Shown here: one piece after another, positions 22,001 through 34,900 of the stretch | Position numbering within the stretch: the first letter of the stretch is position 1 | Layout: each line of letters starts with the position of its first letter | Assembly (NCBI GenBank): GCA_947650285.1 | Contig: CANTFL010000073.1 | Coordinates: 62,001 to 126,000 of the forward strand | Length of the DNA: 64,000 bases | Direction: 5' to 3' | DNA from: Hyaloperonospora brassicae | Lineage: Eukaryota; Oomycota; Peronosporomycetes; Peronosporales; Peronosporaceae | Notes under the pieces: generated by a model | Seen by the model: the letters and a program-made list of their open reading frames with translations, nothing else | What the model was told of the DNA's origin: nothing | Databases searched by the model: none | Position numbers and translations under genes: made by a program

Positions 22001-24875
22001 AAACGAGCTACAAGATATTTGCAAAGGTATTAGCAACAAAGTCGCAACATGTGATTCCAAATTAAGCAGTGTATCGCAGCAAGGCTTTGTGCACGGCCGG
22101 CAAATGTTGAAGCTCGTGATAATAGCATAAGCTCAACTGTAATTTGAAAAACACGATGAGATTTTGGAGGCTGCCAACAGTCGCATTATTCGCTTGCTCG
22201 ACTTTCGCAAGGTCTATGACACGATTGCCCGGGACTGTATAAATGAGGCACTACAATATTTGGTTTGATGCAAGGTATATTGGACTTATCACTCGGGTGC
22301 GTACTGGGAAAATGGCTTCTGTCGTTATAAACGGAGCCTATTTCGATCCTATTGTGGTGGTTTCGGGTGCTCGTCAAGGGCCCCCACTCATATCTCTACG
22401 TTTCCTTCTCATGGTTGAGCTACTAGTAGTCGCCATCCAGGACTCTCCTTATTTGAAAGGTCTTCGTGCAACGGGCTGCCAAATGGCGTCGACACCTTCT
22501 CCGCTTTTGTCGAAAACTGGCGTGGATTTCTTCTCCTCTTTGTTCATTGACTCGATGGCTTTCCTCGAAAAAGCAAACCTTTCAGCACCTGCGCTAATTC
22601 TGGTGACCATATTCGGCGCATTGTCGTGTTTGCACGTGCAGCCCACCAAGAAATGATTTTTTTAAGCGCGGTTACCAGCATCACCGAGTTCCATGGCATT
22701 TCGGTGCTTCGGGTGTACGAATCTGAGCTACTTGGAATATGAAGTAGGTACAGGCAACGTTTTGCACCGTAATGGGCACCGCGTATTTGGACGCTATAGT
22801 GGCGATTACTTACTGCTTTACCGATACCTACTAGTGTGAAAATCGAGTGCTCATTCTCAGCTCGATCATTTTACTGTTCATCCTATTCAAAGCATCGGTC
22901 TTTGCCATCCCAGTTGGGCGCGCAAGGTCATTTAAAATCTGTACAAAAAGGCTTTGTGGGCACGTGCAACCAGTACGGAATCGTGTCGGCACAATATGAA
23001 TTCAAGTTTACTCTATACACCAAAAGAGACGGGCGTCAGTATTAGAGACGTGGTGTCGGTTATCGGTTCAGGTGTCAAACAAAATGCAACTAACCAAGCA
23101 ATCAATGCAAGAGCTCACACAAGCGGACGATGATTATTTCGGTGCATGGAGATACTGGGCACACCAGGTCAGGTTGTCGACTTTCGGCATGGACCTTCTC
23201 CAGTGGCTGCGGTGAAGGCATCGGCCATGTCGTTTGACGTGTAGGTCACAAGATGACTTTGCACGAGACCTCGACAAGCTCCTTACGCACTCGAAGGAGC
23301 CCCGTATGCAATGTCAGCTTTATGTTCCCATACATTTTCTCCCTGTTTTAAGGTGACAGTAGCTGGTGGAAAGAGGATTGATGGCCTCTGTCAAACCTCC
23401 ATTTTTCAAATCGTCGCTGACGCTACAGAGCTTCACATGAAAGCGGTACACCGATTTTGCGAGACGTTTAGCGGGATGAACAATCCATGAACACGCGGTG
23501 CGAGTAGACGACAAATTTATTCGCCACATGTGACCAAATTGCCGGCTGTATAATACCGGATCTACACATACAGCGAATCGTCCCGGCCGAGTACATTTTT
23601 ACCATACCAACTACACGGTTAGAGGCTATCTGCTACTCCCAGCACAAGTTTCGTCGGTGGGCTGCAGCTATACTACTGGCCTCCTTTCGTTCCACATTGG
23701 TTTAAAATTGGCATGGGAGCCCGATTGTCGAATAGGCATCCCCCATTCCGTTATATCTACGACTGGGAAACTTAACGGCGAGGGCACATTGTGGGGACTC
23801 GACGGCAATATTTTGCTTCTGACACCGGGTAGCCCCGATTGCGACAGGGCGCCGATGGATTGTATTGGTTTTTGTAACTGATTTGCCAGATTTTGCGGAG
23901 ACGTATGCAGGCGAGAGAAACGTTTAGGCGGACCAAGTTAGGCTGCACGGTCTTGTCGTTAGATTCCTTCCCCACCATCATCAGTACACGTGTGCAGTAC
24001 CCGATCAGGTACCTAACGTAGCCGTTGGTAGGCAATCACTCGAGGCGAGTTGAAGCTTTACAAACACCAGCTCACCAAGCCATCAAAATCCTTGTTGAAG
24101 TGCTTGGATGCGATCGGCTGCACGGATACCTGGCAACTTACCGCAGCACCTCAGCTTCCGTCTCACGTCTGGGATATTCCAATGCGCGATCAGAATATTA
24201 AGCTCAAACGACATACATAGTAGCCAAGATGCAGCTTACTTTTTATCATGCGAGGCGGCCCGTCGATAACAGTTGTCGGGCACTGTCGGAGTGTCGCGGG
24301 CCAAAAAACGCACGCTGCATCTTCTAGGAATGTCTGAAGGCGCGTGTGTGCTGGGGTAAGCTCTTACGATACTAGACCGGTTCTACCTACCCTTACCTGG
24401 ACACTATCAGCCGTCTGTACAACTTTGCAAACAAAAGAGCTCTGGCTACGGTAACGCAGCAGCATTGGCATGAGCAGAGATTTATAGACGACTTTTTGGA
24501 GGGCGAATGAGCGTGACGAAGAATTTGATTTATGATGAGCTGTATATGCCAAACGCTTTTATGGAGTGAACGAAACGACGCCGTGTTTGGGGGAGGGGTG
24601 AATCCCACGACGTCGAAAAGCGCCATAATTTTTATGAGGCGGGTCTTAGTCGACTCTCTGCTTTATCCAAATCGGGAACATAGAGAACTGGACAGCGTGA
24701 TACAAGTGGGTAGGTCGTTCGCCTGTCTCAAATGATTTACTATCGATACTAGAGATCCCTTGGTACCGCCAGAGGACAGCCACGAAAAGCTGCCTTCACC
24801 GACGCTATACTCCTGGCTTATAAGTTTTCAGACATCTTGCCCCTAATTATAGGTTATAGACCGTCATGAATCTCT
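19022..24875 (+). mobile_element. Non-LTR retrotransposon (LINE), copy 2, inserted in gypsy 2
   Basis: A second copy of the same LINE family as 10699-18745, alignable at its 5' third, RT and 3' end. The distance from the conserved ATGSCIAMAVVQ block (21580) to RT is only about 300 bases, against about 3.3 kb in copy 1, so roughly 3 kb is absent here or extra there. All frames are broken. The left junction falls just after the putative gag ATG of gypsy 2 (19019-19021), and the right junction at about 24,875 is followed by gag sequence, so this LINE appears to have inserted into the gypsy 2 gag start. Confidence 0.72.
21780..22660 (+). pseudogene. LINE copy 2 reverse transcriptase, broken and active-site mutated
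   Basis: Pieces in several frames match the RT of copy 1: LTAIAGLHRHKSAG, LQTSYKIFAKVLATK, LDFRKVYDT (about 22197), VVVSGARQGPPL, and the catalytic box read as LFIDSMAFLEKA (about 22540-22575). The second catalytic Asp of F-V-D-D is Ser here. Stops at 21888, 22063 and elsewhere confirm that it is dead. Confidence 0.75.
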
Positions 24876-24879
24876 CTCT

Positions 24880-25690
24880 GAAAAAGATGATATCTTTCAC
24901 GCCAGTGTGAAGGCCTTCCTCGTACAAGTGACATAAACAGGCTGTAGTTGAGCGAATGAGATCGACCGTTAGCCGACCTATCATCAGCACTATGTTAGAC
25001 GCTCTTAAAGAAGACGAGCAACATGCCCCGATCGAAAAGCATCCATCATATATTTGAAGTGTCCCAAGAAAAGTGATCGTTATTCGTCAGCAAGGCATTT
25101 AACAGACATATATATTGCGATATAAGAGATGATGATCAACGGTTATTGTCAAGACAATGGCAAGTCCATGCTGCTACCGAATCGATGTTCGTATGCCTCA
25201 AAAGATCAATTATTGACACCTTAAAGTAAAGGATAAAGAATTATATGACATGTTGATATGGGGTTTTGATCGTGACGAAGCCGTAGAGCTCGTCTATCAT
25301 CTTAAAAGATATATAGGTCGCATTATCCCAATCATGCTTGAATGTACACGCCAAAACGTGGGCCTTAGAAATCAAGCGGCACGACCCATGTGCATTTGGA
25401 TAGTCATGGATTTTCAAAACGTCAGCTCAGACATACGTATGATCCGCCATGGGCTGAGTACGGGGATCGAGCAGACTCTTGGCAATTAGCCAGGGTAAGC
25501 GTGATGTGCACACTTACTTTCAGCATATTAGCTACTGTATGACTCGAATAACGCCCTTCTTGGCCTATGAGCACACATCGATTCGTCTGGTCATACATAA
25601 TATTGCGGGTGATCCCGGCAGGACTCTTCAGGTCTACCTAAAACATGACAGCATGAACAGCCATCTTAGTGTCATACCAAAAAAACTAAA
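24880..25690 (+). pseudogene. gag of gypsy 2, heavily decayed
   Basis: From 24,890 the sequence parallels the gag of the complete gypsy element (2920 onward): CTTTCACG, GAATGAG-TC-ACCG, ACATGCC/ACATGTC words in order, then QGKRDVHTYFQHI at 25487-25525, matching QGKRDVNAY at 3530-3560. Many stops and frame changes. The stem-loop around GTAAGCGTG (25495-25517) corresponds to 3537-3561. Confidence 0.7.
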
Positions 25691-26639
25691 GAATGGAATA
25701 GGTTTTAATACACTGATATTTATATTATTATATATTTTTTTGTAAAATGTAGCAGGGCGAGGCCCAGGGCTGATGTATATTTTACGTTAATAGTAACGGA
25801 ACTTGCCGCCTAGTATACACACGATTGCAGAAACTCAATCCATATCAAGATGCATTTTTATACGTCAATGCATGTTAGCTTAAAATCCAATGTTACGTGC
25901 AATTGTTCGAAACGTTCGTCAGTAAACCAAGTTGTTGTGAAGTCTCAACATCGCGGCTTATCGCCAAATAATGTTGCGTTCGGTAGATGCGGAGTGCACT
26001 GCAAATCTGACAACGTCAAGGAAAATTACAGGCCTGCTAAACAAGATTGCCCTCAAGGCATAGTTTATGTGTGATTCTGTTCCGAGTGATATCAATGTTT
26101 ATCAATTTATAGACTGAAGTAACGAATTACATTTCAATTTGTGCCTTATCTTATTAGAGGCGTCGGAAGTTTGTGTTTAAATCTAGTCACTAGAAGATCG
26201 TAAGCTCAATCACGTTGATTGCGAGACCCCTTGAACAAGGATCACATGTTACCATATACTAGGCGCATCTATCATATCAAATAAGCACATGTTGGGTGCT
26301 GACTTGATGAACCATTTCCGGTCTATAGTCACGTTGGGCAGTGGTGTGATCAGTCACATTTGGAAAGGACTCTCTGAAAGACATTGTGATGGGTCATAAC
26401 TAGAAAGGAGCATATCAAGTCACGACGTATGAGTCGAAGTGAGTTGTATATGTTAAGGTAGGGTGTGTACGTAAGGACTTGATTCACCATTTCTAGCCCC
26501 TATGGACCAATCTGTAATCAGGAATAGCAAGAGTATAAGCCAACAAATAAAATAGACAATATTAGTTCGGTATGTCGTCCTCATTACTATCTAGACAGTG
26601 AAAATCATTACACCAGATAAACTAAGAGTACGTTACTGC
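25691..26639. other. AT-rich spacer between gag and protease remnants of gypsy 2
   Basis: No coding potential, RNA gene or named repeat is seen. The interval is longer than the gag-protease spacing of the complete element, so it may contain an unrecognised insertion. Confidence 0.4.
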
Positions 26640-27090
26640 TTATATCAAGCTTCTTTTGAATGACAAATTTGATGCATACTAGAAATACCTTAGCTTTTGT
26701 TACACATGCCAAGGCGCAGCTGAAATCACCAATCCGGGAAATTCCTGTCATTTGTTCATCAGATGACCATCTAATGAACCGTTCGGAATACCCACAAGCG
26801 TGTGGGTGTACTATGAGTAAGTACGATGGCCTCCCTTGTGGGTCGTTCGTTGGTAAGGCCTCAGTGTGTGGATGATAACCACACGGTAGAGCAAGCTGCC
26901 GGAGGCTATGTTGTAATACGGTCAGCGACGGGTGTCTACCGCTACAATAGGTCGAGTGTACTGGAATATGTATGCACGAAGAGCGGTCAGCATATAGGAT
27001 TGAAGAAATTTGTTTCTAAAAAGCGGCACCACGGCAATCATTGGTTGACTATACAGTCGACATAGGGGAACGGTTGTGGTGGAGTAAACT
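26640..27090 (+). pseudogene. Protease-region remnant of gypsy 2
   Basis: The block 26745-27085 aligns with 4535-4860 of the complete gypsy element (CATCAGATG, GCGATGGCCTC/ACGATGGCCTC, TAGAGCAAGC, GTCGAGTG and CATGG...GGTTGACT/GGTCGACT words in order). No open frame survives. No reverse transcriptase follows, so the rest of pol has been lost, apart from a possible linker remnant (NALSKYLDF) near 27440-27480. Confidence 0.6.
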
Positions 27091-30000
27091 ACTATCAAAC
27101 CATTTAATAAAAATATATATTTGAATACCTCAAAAAATTTGGTTCATAGGAAATATATAATACATTGATTATCGTAATCGTTGTCGTAAGCAAGTGTTGG
27201 CGCTGATACACTTAAAGAAATAGTGCGGTAAAATGATCACGAAATTTTTGACAAAGGATCGCATTCACGTTTAGCTAAGATCAATTCGACATTGATTGGC
27301 ATGGGATTGTCGTATTCGTTTAGCTTATGTTCAATAGTTGCACCTAGAGAAAATGCGTGATGGTGCCGGAATAAAATGGAAAGACATGCTATTTGAGGGC
27401 ACGATCAAGATTTCTGATTCGCGATTTGCTGCCCACGATCGAATATGTATGCCAATGCTCTGAGTAAATATTTGGATTTTTCAATGGAAGATATACTACG
27501 AACGAAGGGTCATGAAGGTAGAGAAGTCATTAAGAAGTAGGAAGATACTTCAAGATGAATACAGGCGTATGTTTGAGGTGGAAGTGCGATCGCAATCGTG
27601 TTATTGAGCGCGTTATATCCCGGTTGATATCGTAAACAGCTATCCGCGGACAAAAACCTGGTTTTAGGGACCCACATCTCTAATCAAGGAAGGAGGCCCA
27701 ATCTATCGTGTTTTGTACGTACTCCACGATCGATTACCCGCGATCTGCAATCGTGAGGTTAACGATTGCGATTAGTTGTTGAAGGCAATAACGTGTTGGA
27801 AATTGAATCACGTGATACAGTTAATGTGTGACTGTACCAGGCATCACTATCTGCAATCGATGCCGATGAGTACATGAAGTGACCCACATCGCACAGGGAA
27901 CGAAATTTAGTGATAGACACTACGTGACAATACAATTGTAAGCTGACAGTAGGAATGCACGTAGTAGTATTGTTAGGATAAGTGTTTAAGCAAAGACGGC
28001 GTGCATTTTACTTGTCGGATGAAACACGTATGGACTTTCCTCCCAGCAAAACTTCTTTCGCCTTCCAGACTCACAGAGAATCAATTTTCGTCCTGATCGC
28101 TATTATTGTTCGTATTTTTGGCCAAGTGTAAAAGTGCATCCAAGGCAAAAGTTGCACGTGACTGGACGCAGCGAAACATTGGTGGTTTAGAAAAAAAATC
28201 GCTAAACGGTTTCAGTGGTCAGGGGTAAGTAATATAGTATAATCCATAAGTTATACAACCAGGTAGTCTATATTCGATTATGGCAACTCATATCGAGTTA
28301 TCTCGAAGTTCCAACGCTATCTAGTGAAGTTTACGATTTATCTACCTCCCCTCCGTTCCGTTTCTAAGCTAATCAGGTTGGACATTGATTTGAGTACACC
28401 GGGAAGAGTGCGACTCGAGCTACCGATGGGTTCACGAGGCGAAGAAAAAGGAGCAATGAATGAATACGGAATACCCCCTCTGATAGTCGGCCGTGCGCCA
28501 CTGGAGAGTTAGGATCAACACGGCAGCTTTGTGAACGCCACACCACCATAGTTTTGTCGACAAAATCAAGACGAGTCTGGCCAATTGACCGGAGTAAACG
28601 ATACAAAGAGACGTTATCGAAGTTGTTTAAGTAGTAAATCCAGAGCATCCTACCCAGACAATGTCGCATACATCAGAAGTCACATCTTACTCGATTAAGT
28701 GTAATGTAACTATAATGTCATCAATGAACAGCATGGATTTTTACTAGCATTTACAAGTATCTCACGCCTGTATCAAAATAGATATACGATGCATGTGCTT
28801 TTACAAAAAGGTATGTATAAGAAAGTATCAGTGTCAACTCCAATCGATTTAAAAGATGTGAACCTTTTCAATGCGAAAGGTTCCGCAAAAAGCCAAATCT
28901 CATCGACCGGCATCTCACCGATCATATTTACATCCTCATGTAAAAGCCTATCATAGTAGAATGACTGGCTCATTTTTGAAGGCGTTGTAGATCATTAATG
29001 CATATGCATTTCTAACAAGCAATACTAATGCTATAAGCACCAAGTTTGAGTAAAGTTTCTGTGAGCGTACAAGCCGCGATTTTGTCGCAACTCATATATT
29101 TATTCCCCCAGCAGGCATGGAGAACGACAATATCTTTACTAGAACATGCAACTGAACCCCACAACTGTATAAGCATCATAAACGTGTCGAGGATGGCGAA
29201 TAGCTTGTCGAGTCGGGTTTCACGACCAATGCGTTGAACAAATTAAGATTATGCATTCAGTTCGCAAAAGTATGCAACTGTCGCTCTACGATAAATTTAC
29301 ATCGTCGCTGTCTTACCAAGGCAATGACGCTAAAAGGCATGCTCAAGCCAAACTTTGATCACAGTGACGTCCAAGAGATAGAGACTTGATGAGCTGAAAA
29401 CTCGAGTATGATTGCAATAACTGGTCATTGTCTCTTAAGCTAGCAATTCGTTTATCGATTTGGATATTCACATGCCTTTTTGACAAGATTGTCAAGATAT
29501 TACGGTTCACGTACTTCGTCGTGATGTCAATACAAGTGCATCCACCACGTTTGTCACGATCAACCGATTACTTCGCTCGCGTTATAACATATTCATGTCA
29601 CCGTCAGCATCGCGATTGTCAGATACACCGTGAATGTGGCCCTTATCGAGCGCTTTGAGCCCGACTTCGCTTAGAAAGCGAGTCGCTTATGGTACAGAAT
29701 GGATCTAATACGTCGGCTTTCGCCTCAATCGAATCTTCACGGCAATTCGTTTCCTTCGCCGGACGAGCCGGAATATTCAGCAGGCTTTTCTGTTGAGTCA
29801 GAAGCATCGTCTGTCTGGACAAGATCCTTCTCGGGGTCATCACCATCACGTGGTGCAATAGTAGGTGAACCTGCAACGTGTACCGTTCCGGACCAACAGC
29901 GTCAGCAGCAAACCTCAAATTGACTGACGGTGGAAAAGCAGAGGACTTATTGTCAGATAAGTACAGTCGTACAGTCGCGCACCGAGCGCTCTTGTCCGCG

Positions 30001-31681
30001 CACCGCATGAATTGACTGACCATGCAATAAAGCATCTGTGGATGGACGTGTCTGACCAACAAGCGGTTTCTGCATTCAGAGAGCCCTAGCCGTAGTTACG
30101 TATGCAATGTATGCTCACTCATGTGACAATTGGTAACGGAGGGCATGATGTAGCTGGGTAATCGGATTTAACGACATCGACATCGAGTGCATATTATTGC
30201 GAATATGGCCATGTGGATGATGTTCTACGATGTGTTATACATAGGTCCAGCCGAAGGTGGTTTGAATCAACATCACCTTTGCCGGTAATATTGGCGGCAG
30301 TTCGCAACTCACTGCGCATCAATTGATGCTCCAATCGGAATGCCAACAAATGTCACCAAACAATGCCAGACGCGTGCAATGAGCAGGCAGTCGCTATGTA
30401 GTTGGAGATGGACAGAGTGGGTTTACAGGAGATCACACTGATACCCTACCTATTACATTTCGCTTTTCCCACAGACTAAGCGTTACGTCTACCAGTCTGT
30501 GCTTTCTTGCACGACAGCATGCGAGCGGTCTCGGTGCATAAGTTTACACCATACTCGGCGCAGGTTGCATGTACTGTGTCAGTGTAAATAGTTTACACTG
30601 CGTCAGAGTAAGCAGAACGTGCCCCGACATCACAAATTGGGAGAATGTTACCGATTGATTGATTGCTCACTCTGAACAATGTATCTCGTACCAATCACAG
30701 TATCGCGAAAGTATACCTCAGTCCAATACGCGGCTTTGAGGTTTGTTTACAAGACGACCCCTCGACAGTCCCATTCGGCCTCACAAATTCACGCGATGCT
30801 AACGGGGAGGGACACTGCTGCGTCAACGGATTGGACGTGGCTGTCGAGTGCTTACTGCAGAATGTGGTGATCGCAGATAGCGGCATTGATGGCGCATCAA
30901 ATTGGTTTTGATGACGTTAGAATGGAGTAGTTGCGATTTTTCTGTGGTGCTGCAATTTGTATGTCGTGCGCTGGTCATGGGACCTCTTCACGCTGGAAGC
31001 ATCACATTGGCCATGCAGGTGTAGGAATGATCGTGTCTTTGCAACTCGGTCAGTCGCTGTACAGTACAAGTGACCGAAGTGACGTGGGCCCGTTGAAAGC
31101 GCAAAAGCTTGAGCTGATTTGTTAGACGATGGCCAGTACTTACCCTGACGCTGGTACACTTGTTCGGCCTGTCGTGCCTTCGACAAAGCTCTGGTTTACG
31201 GGCCGAGGATGTCCGAGTACGTGTCCGTCTGGAACACATGCAGCGGTGTGCGAGTGCTATCAGCACAGAGGCCGCTGGAGGGGACACGAGTGGTGCTAAG
31301 TAACGTCGGAAGTTGGCTTGTCACAGTCAACTGTCTGGAAGATTAACGAAATCGGCCATTCCGAGGGAGGATCGAAACGCACAAAGTCACTGCTCTTCCA
31401 TTGCGTTCCTACGTCCACACTACATTAGATTCCGTGTTGCAATACCGCACCAAAACATCGGCACAAAGCCACAGGCGGTCGGTTTAGAACCCACCGGCGC
31501 TTGCACTGCTCAGGTCCACGGACTCACTGGCTTTTCCCATGGCGCACGTGGTCCGCCAGTCCACACCACGCGCGACAGCTGTTGTTTCCTCCGTGGTCGT
31601 ATACCCCGTCACAACCGATCTCCCCCCTCCTCTTGCCCCCCACCAATCCACCCAGCTCGACACCCCACGGGATGCAAAAAC
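27091..31681. other. Decayed repeat sequence without a recognisable gene
   Basis: No frame longer than about 140 codons with family features is found. A stretch at 27430-27480 could be the RNase H-integrase linker of gypsy 2. Sequence at 30340-30420 (AGACGCGTGCAATG ... GTAGT-GGAGATGGA) resembles the LTR interior at 2580-2630, and GTGCCCCG near 30620 resembles an LTR end, suggesting a worn LTR at about 30240-30640. The rest, including 30660-31500, is unassigned. Base composition shifts from AT-richer repeat DNA to GC-rich gene DNA at about 31,500. Confidence 0.4.
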
Positions 31682-31800
31682 ACATTTCCCTCTCTCTCTC
31701 TATCACTCGACCCCTCCATCTCTCCATCTCTCTCTCTATCTATCACTCGACCCCTCCATCTCCATCTCTCTCTCTCTCTATCTATCCTCCTCTCTCGATA
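31682..31800. repeat. Polypyrimidine tract with a 40-bp tandem duplication
   Basis: CT-rich run (mainly CTCT and TATC units) whose block starting TATCACTCGACCCC at 31701 is repeated at 31741. It lies 125 bases upstream of the channel start codon, in the likely promoter or 5' UTR. Confidence 0.85.
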
Positions 31801-31925
31801 AGCATTCCTATTCGCGTGCGTGTCGCATCACCGATCGAGTTCGTCACGCCCCCCGTCGTCCCACCCCTCCCCACCCGCCCGCCGTCCGCCACTCCCATTG
31901 GCCCAATTTCCAACCGCGTCACGCC

Positions 31926-34900
31926 ATGCCGTCCCCGGACGACGAGGTCACGCCGCTCGTCGCCGCCGGCGCGTCGCTCGCCACCTACCAGGGCCCGCCG
32001 CGCCCCACAGCAGACGTAGACACAGACACAGCCCCCGCGTCGCTCCCGAGCCGCGCCAAGGCGCGCGTGCGCGTGGGCCTCGACGCGGCCGTCCTGGACA
32101 ACCAGAAAAAGTGGAAGCGCCTGTCGGACATTCGCGACGACAATAGCACGGCCAAGAGCATGGCCAGTGAGGTGCAGTTCGAGTTCATGAAGCACCGGCA
32201 GCAGCTCGCGCACGAGCACAAGACGCGGCTGGGCTCGGGCGTCCCGACGTACCACTTGGACTCGCCCGTGGACGCGGCGCACGAAACCGACGAGGACGTG
32301 ATCCTGGCGGCCAGGGCATACGGCACGTGCCTTGAAGAAGACCGGTACATCATTGCTGCAGCCTTCATCAAGGACGGCGTCCATGGCCGGAAGATTGGCT
32401 ACCGTCTCGACCGCGACGCACTGCTGCTGAACGAAGTGTTCCACTCGGAGTCATACCGGATGATGTACATTCTTGTGGTCGCGGTCATGTGCGCTATGGC
32501 GTTCGTCGAGAGTCCGGGCGACTACGACATTAACTCGTACTTGCTCGTGGACTTGCTCTGTCTGTTTGTCTTTGGCGTAGACCTTGCCATTCGATGGTAC
32601 ATGAGCTCCGTGGAGACGCAGCACAAGTACCTGTCGAGGCAGCCATGGGCGGTCGTGAGAATGACGTTGCTGCTCGTGACGTGCGCCGACTTGCTCGTGA
32701 ACGTGCTCTTCCCGACGTTCAACCCGTATCGGTTTTCCAGAGCGCTGCGACCGTTCTTCTTCATCGCGAGAGGGAGGAACATCCGCATCATTTTCTCGAG
32801 CTTTCTGCACGCGCTGCGGGAAGTCTTGATCGTGCTGGGATTGAGCTTCTGCTTTGTCGCCTTCTTTGGACTTGTGGGATACCTCATCTTCTCGGACACG
32901 AGCGACGCCATGGACGCCACGTACTTCAACTCGCTCTCGTCCTCGATGTATACCATGCTGCTCATACTCAACTGCATGCCGTACATGCCCAAGAGCATGT
33001 ACGCGTACTACAAGATGACGCACTGGAGCGCAGTCTTTTTCGTGCTGTTTGTCTTGCTGACGAACCTGTTCCTGCTCAAGCTCACGATCGCTGTCTCGTA
33101 CAAGTCGTACAAGAAGAACACCGAGAACATGCTGTACAAGCGTCTGCAGAAGCGCAAGGCCGCGCTGTACGCCGCCTTTGACATCCTTGCTCAGAACCTG
33201 AACTTTGAAGACGACGGACCAACGAATCAGCCAGGCGCCGGCAGCACGCCTCTCAATGCGGCAAATGACATCAGTCTGGTTTCGGATGCGCCCATGTTGA
33301 ATGCTGCGAACCGACGTGGATCGTCGCGCTTCTTCTTGGGCACGCTAGATAGGCGCGCGTCGTTCAATGTTGCCAACCCGAATCCGAATGCCAGCATTGT
33401 GACCCCGGCGAACAAGCGGCACATCTCGCTGGAGTCATGGATCAACGTGTGTGAGTATCTCAAGCCCAAATGGACCGCGACGGACGCTGAGCTCGTGTTC
33501 AACACCGTGGACATTGAGCATCTGGGCTTCCTGGATCTGACGGACTTCTACCAGCTCTGCTCGCTGCTCAGTGTGAAGCTTGAGCGCCCGACGCTCTTTT
33601 CGAACAGCTTGATGCGCCACTTTTGTACACCGCGTCAGCGCCAGTCATTTCGTCGCTTTCGTGGACAAGTGCGTGGGACGCTGTTGTACGAAGTCCGTAT
33701 CTGTGGCCGCCATCGGGTAGTTCTGGCCGAGCTTGTCGTTGGCGTGCTCATTTGTCTCTCTGTCGTTCAGGCAGTGCAAGTGAACAACATCCAGTTGGCC
33801 TTCTCCGTGAACAACTCGTGGCGCCTGCTAGGGTTCTTCCTGCTGAATCTGTTCACGTTGGAACTGCTGGTGAAGATGTTTGCCTTTGGCTACAACGAAT
33901 TCTTCACGCGACCGTTCTGCAAGTTGGACTTGGCCGTCGTCAGTGTGGGCTGGTTGTTCTACGTGCTCACGACGCTTTCCCGACCGCCGCACATCTCGTT
34001 GGTCTTCTACGATATGGCGCTGGCTGTGCGATCGCTGCGTTTTCTCAAGCTGCTGAACTTGTTCCCGCCGTTCCACGAGATCATGTACACCATGAAGGCG
34101 ATCATGCCACTGATTATGCAGCTGCTGCTCGTGATCTTCAGCTTCATGTACGCATTTGCGATCGTGACCCAGGCCAATTACGGAGTCGCGTTGCGAGACT
34201 TTCCGGCGAGCAAACAGTCGATGTCGCCTGGTTGGTATGCACAGCGCGAGGAGTTTCAGGCCGAGACGTTCGAGCAGACACTTTTGACGCTATTTGGGGT
34301 GGCAAATCTTGCTGGGTGGGATGCCGTCATGGACGCTGCCCATGCTGTGACCGGCTCCGACTCGACGTACGTCTTTTTCTTCGCGTACCGCATGACGATG
34401 AGCAACATCTTGCTTCCCATTTTCGTTGGTTTCCTGGTCGAGTCGTTCGTCTCGAATGCCAAGACCGTCGAGTCAACGATCCAGACCAGCTACGTCAAGT
34501 CGGCGCCCCAAATCTCAGTCGACGACGAGGAAGACCGCATGGCGCTACTAGAGTCACGCCACATGCTGGATGGCGCGGACATCGTCAGTGCCGGCAATGG
34601 TCAGCAGCACTTGCCCGCAGACTGTGTCCATCATCAAGCCCATGTTGCCGAGCAGCCGCCAATGTCGCCGGGGTCCGTGTCGGATTCCTCTGCAAGCGAA
34701 GTGCGCTTCAAATACCGACGACGCGGCAGTGTCGTGCACGACCAGATGTTTGACGCTGTCAAGCTCTCGGACGTGAGTCGGCTGTCGCTGCAGATGGAGC
34801 AGAAGGAGGAGGAGCTGGCCCAGCAGGACATTGAGATCCGCAAGCTCGAAGGCAGTGTGCTGGGCATGAAGAGCCGTCTGAGCCAGTCGCAGCACGTGAT

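Noticed and set aside
31539..31925. Upstream extension of the channel frame by 129 codons
   Set aside because: It translates the CT-rich microsatellite and looks like untranslated leader.
33623..34753. 376-codon plus-strand frame
   Set aside because: Out-of-frame shadow inside the two-pore channel gene; Cys/Arg/His-rich without domain.
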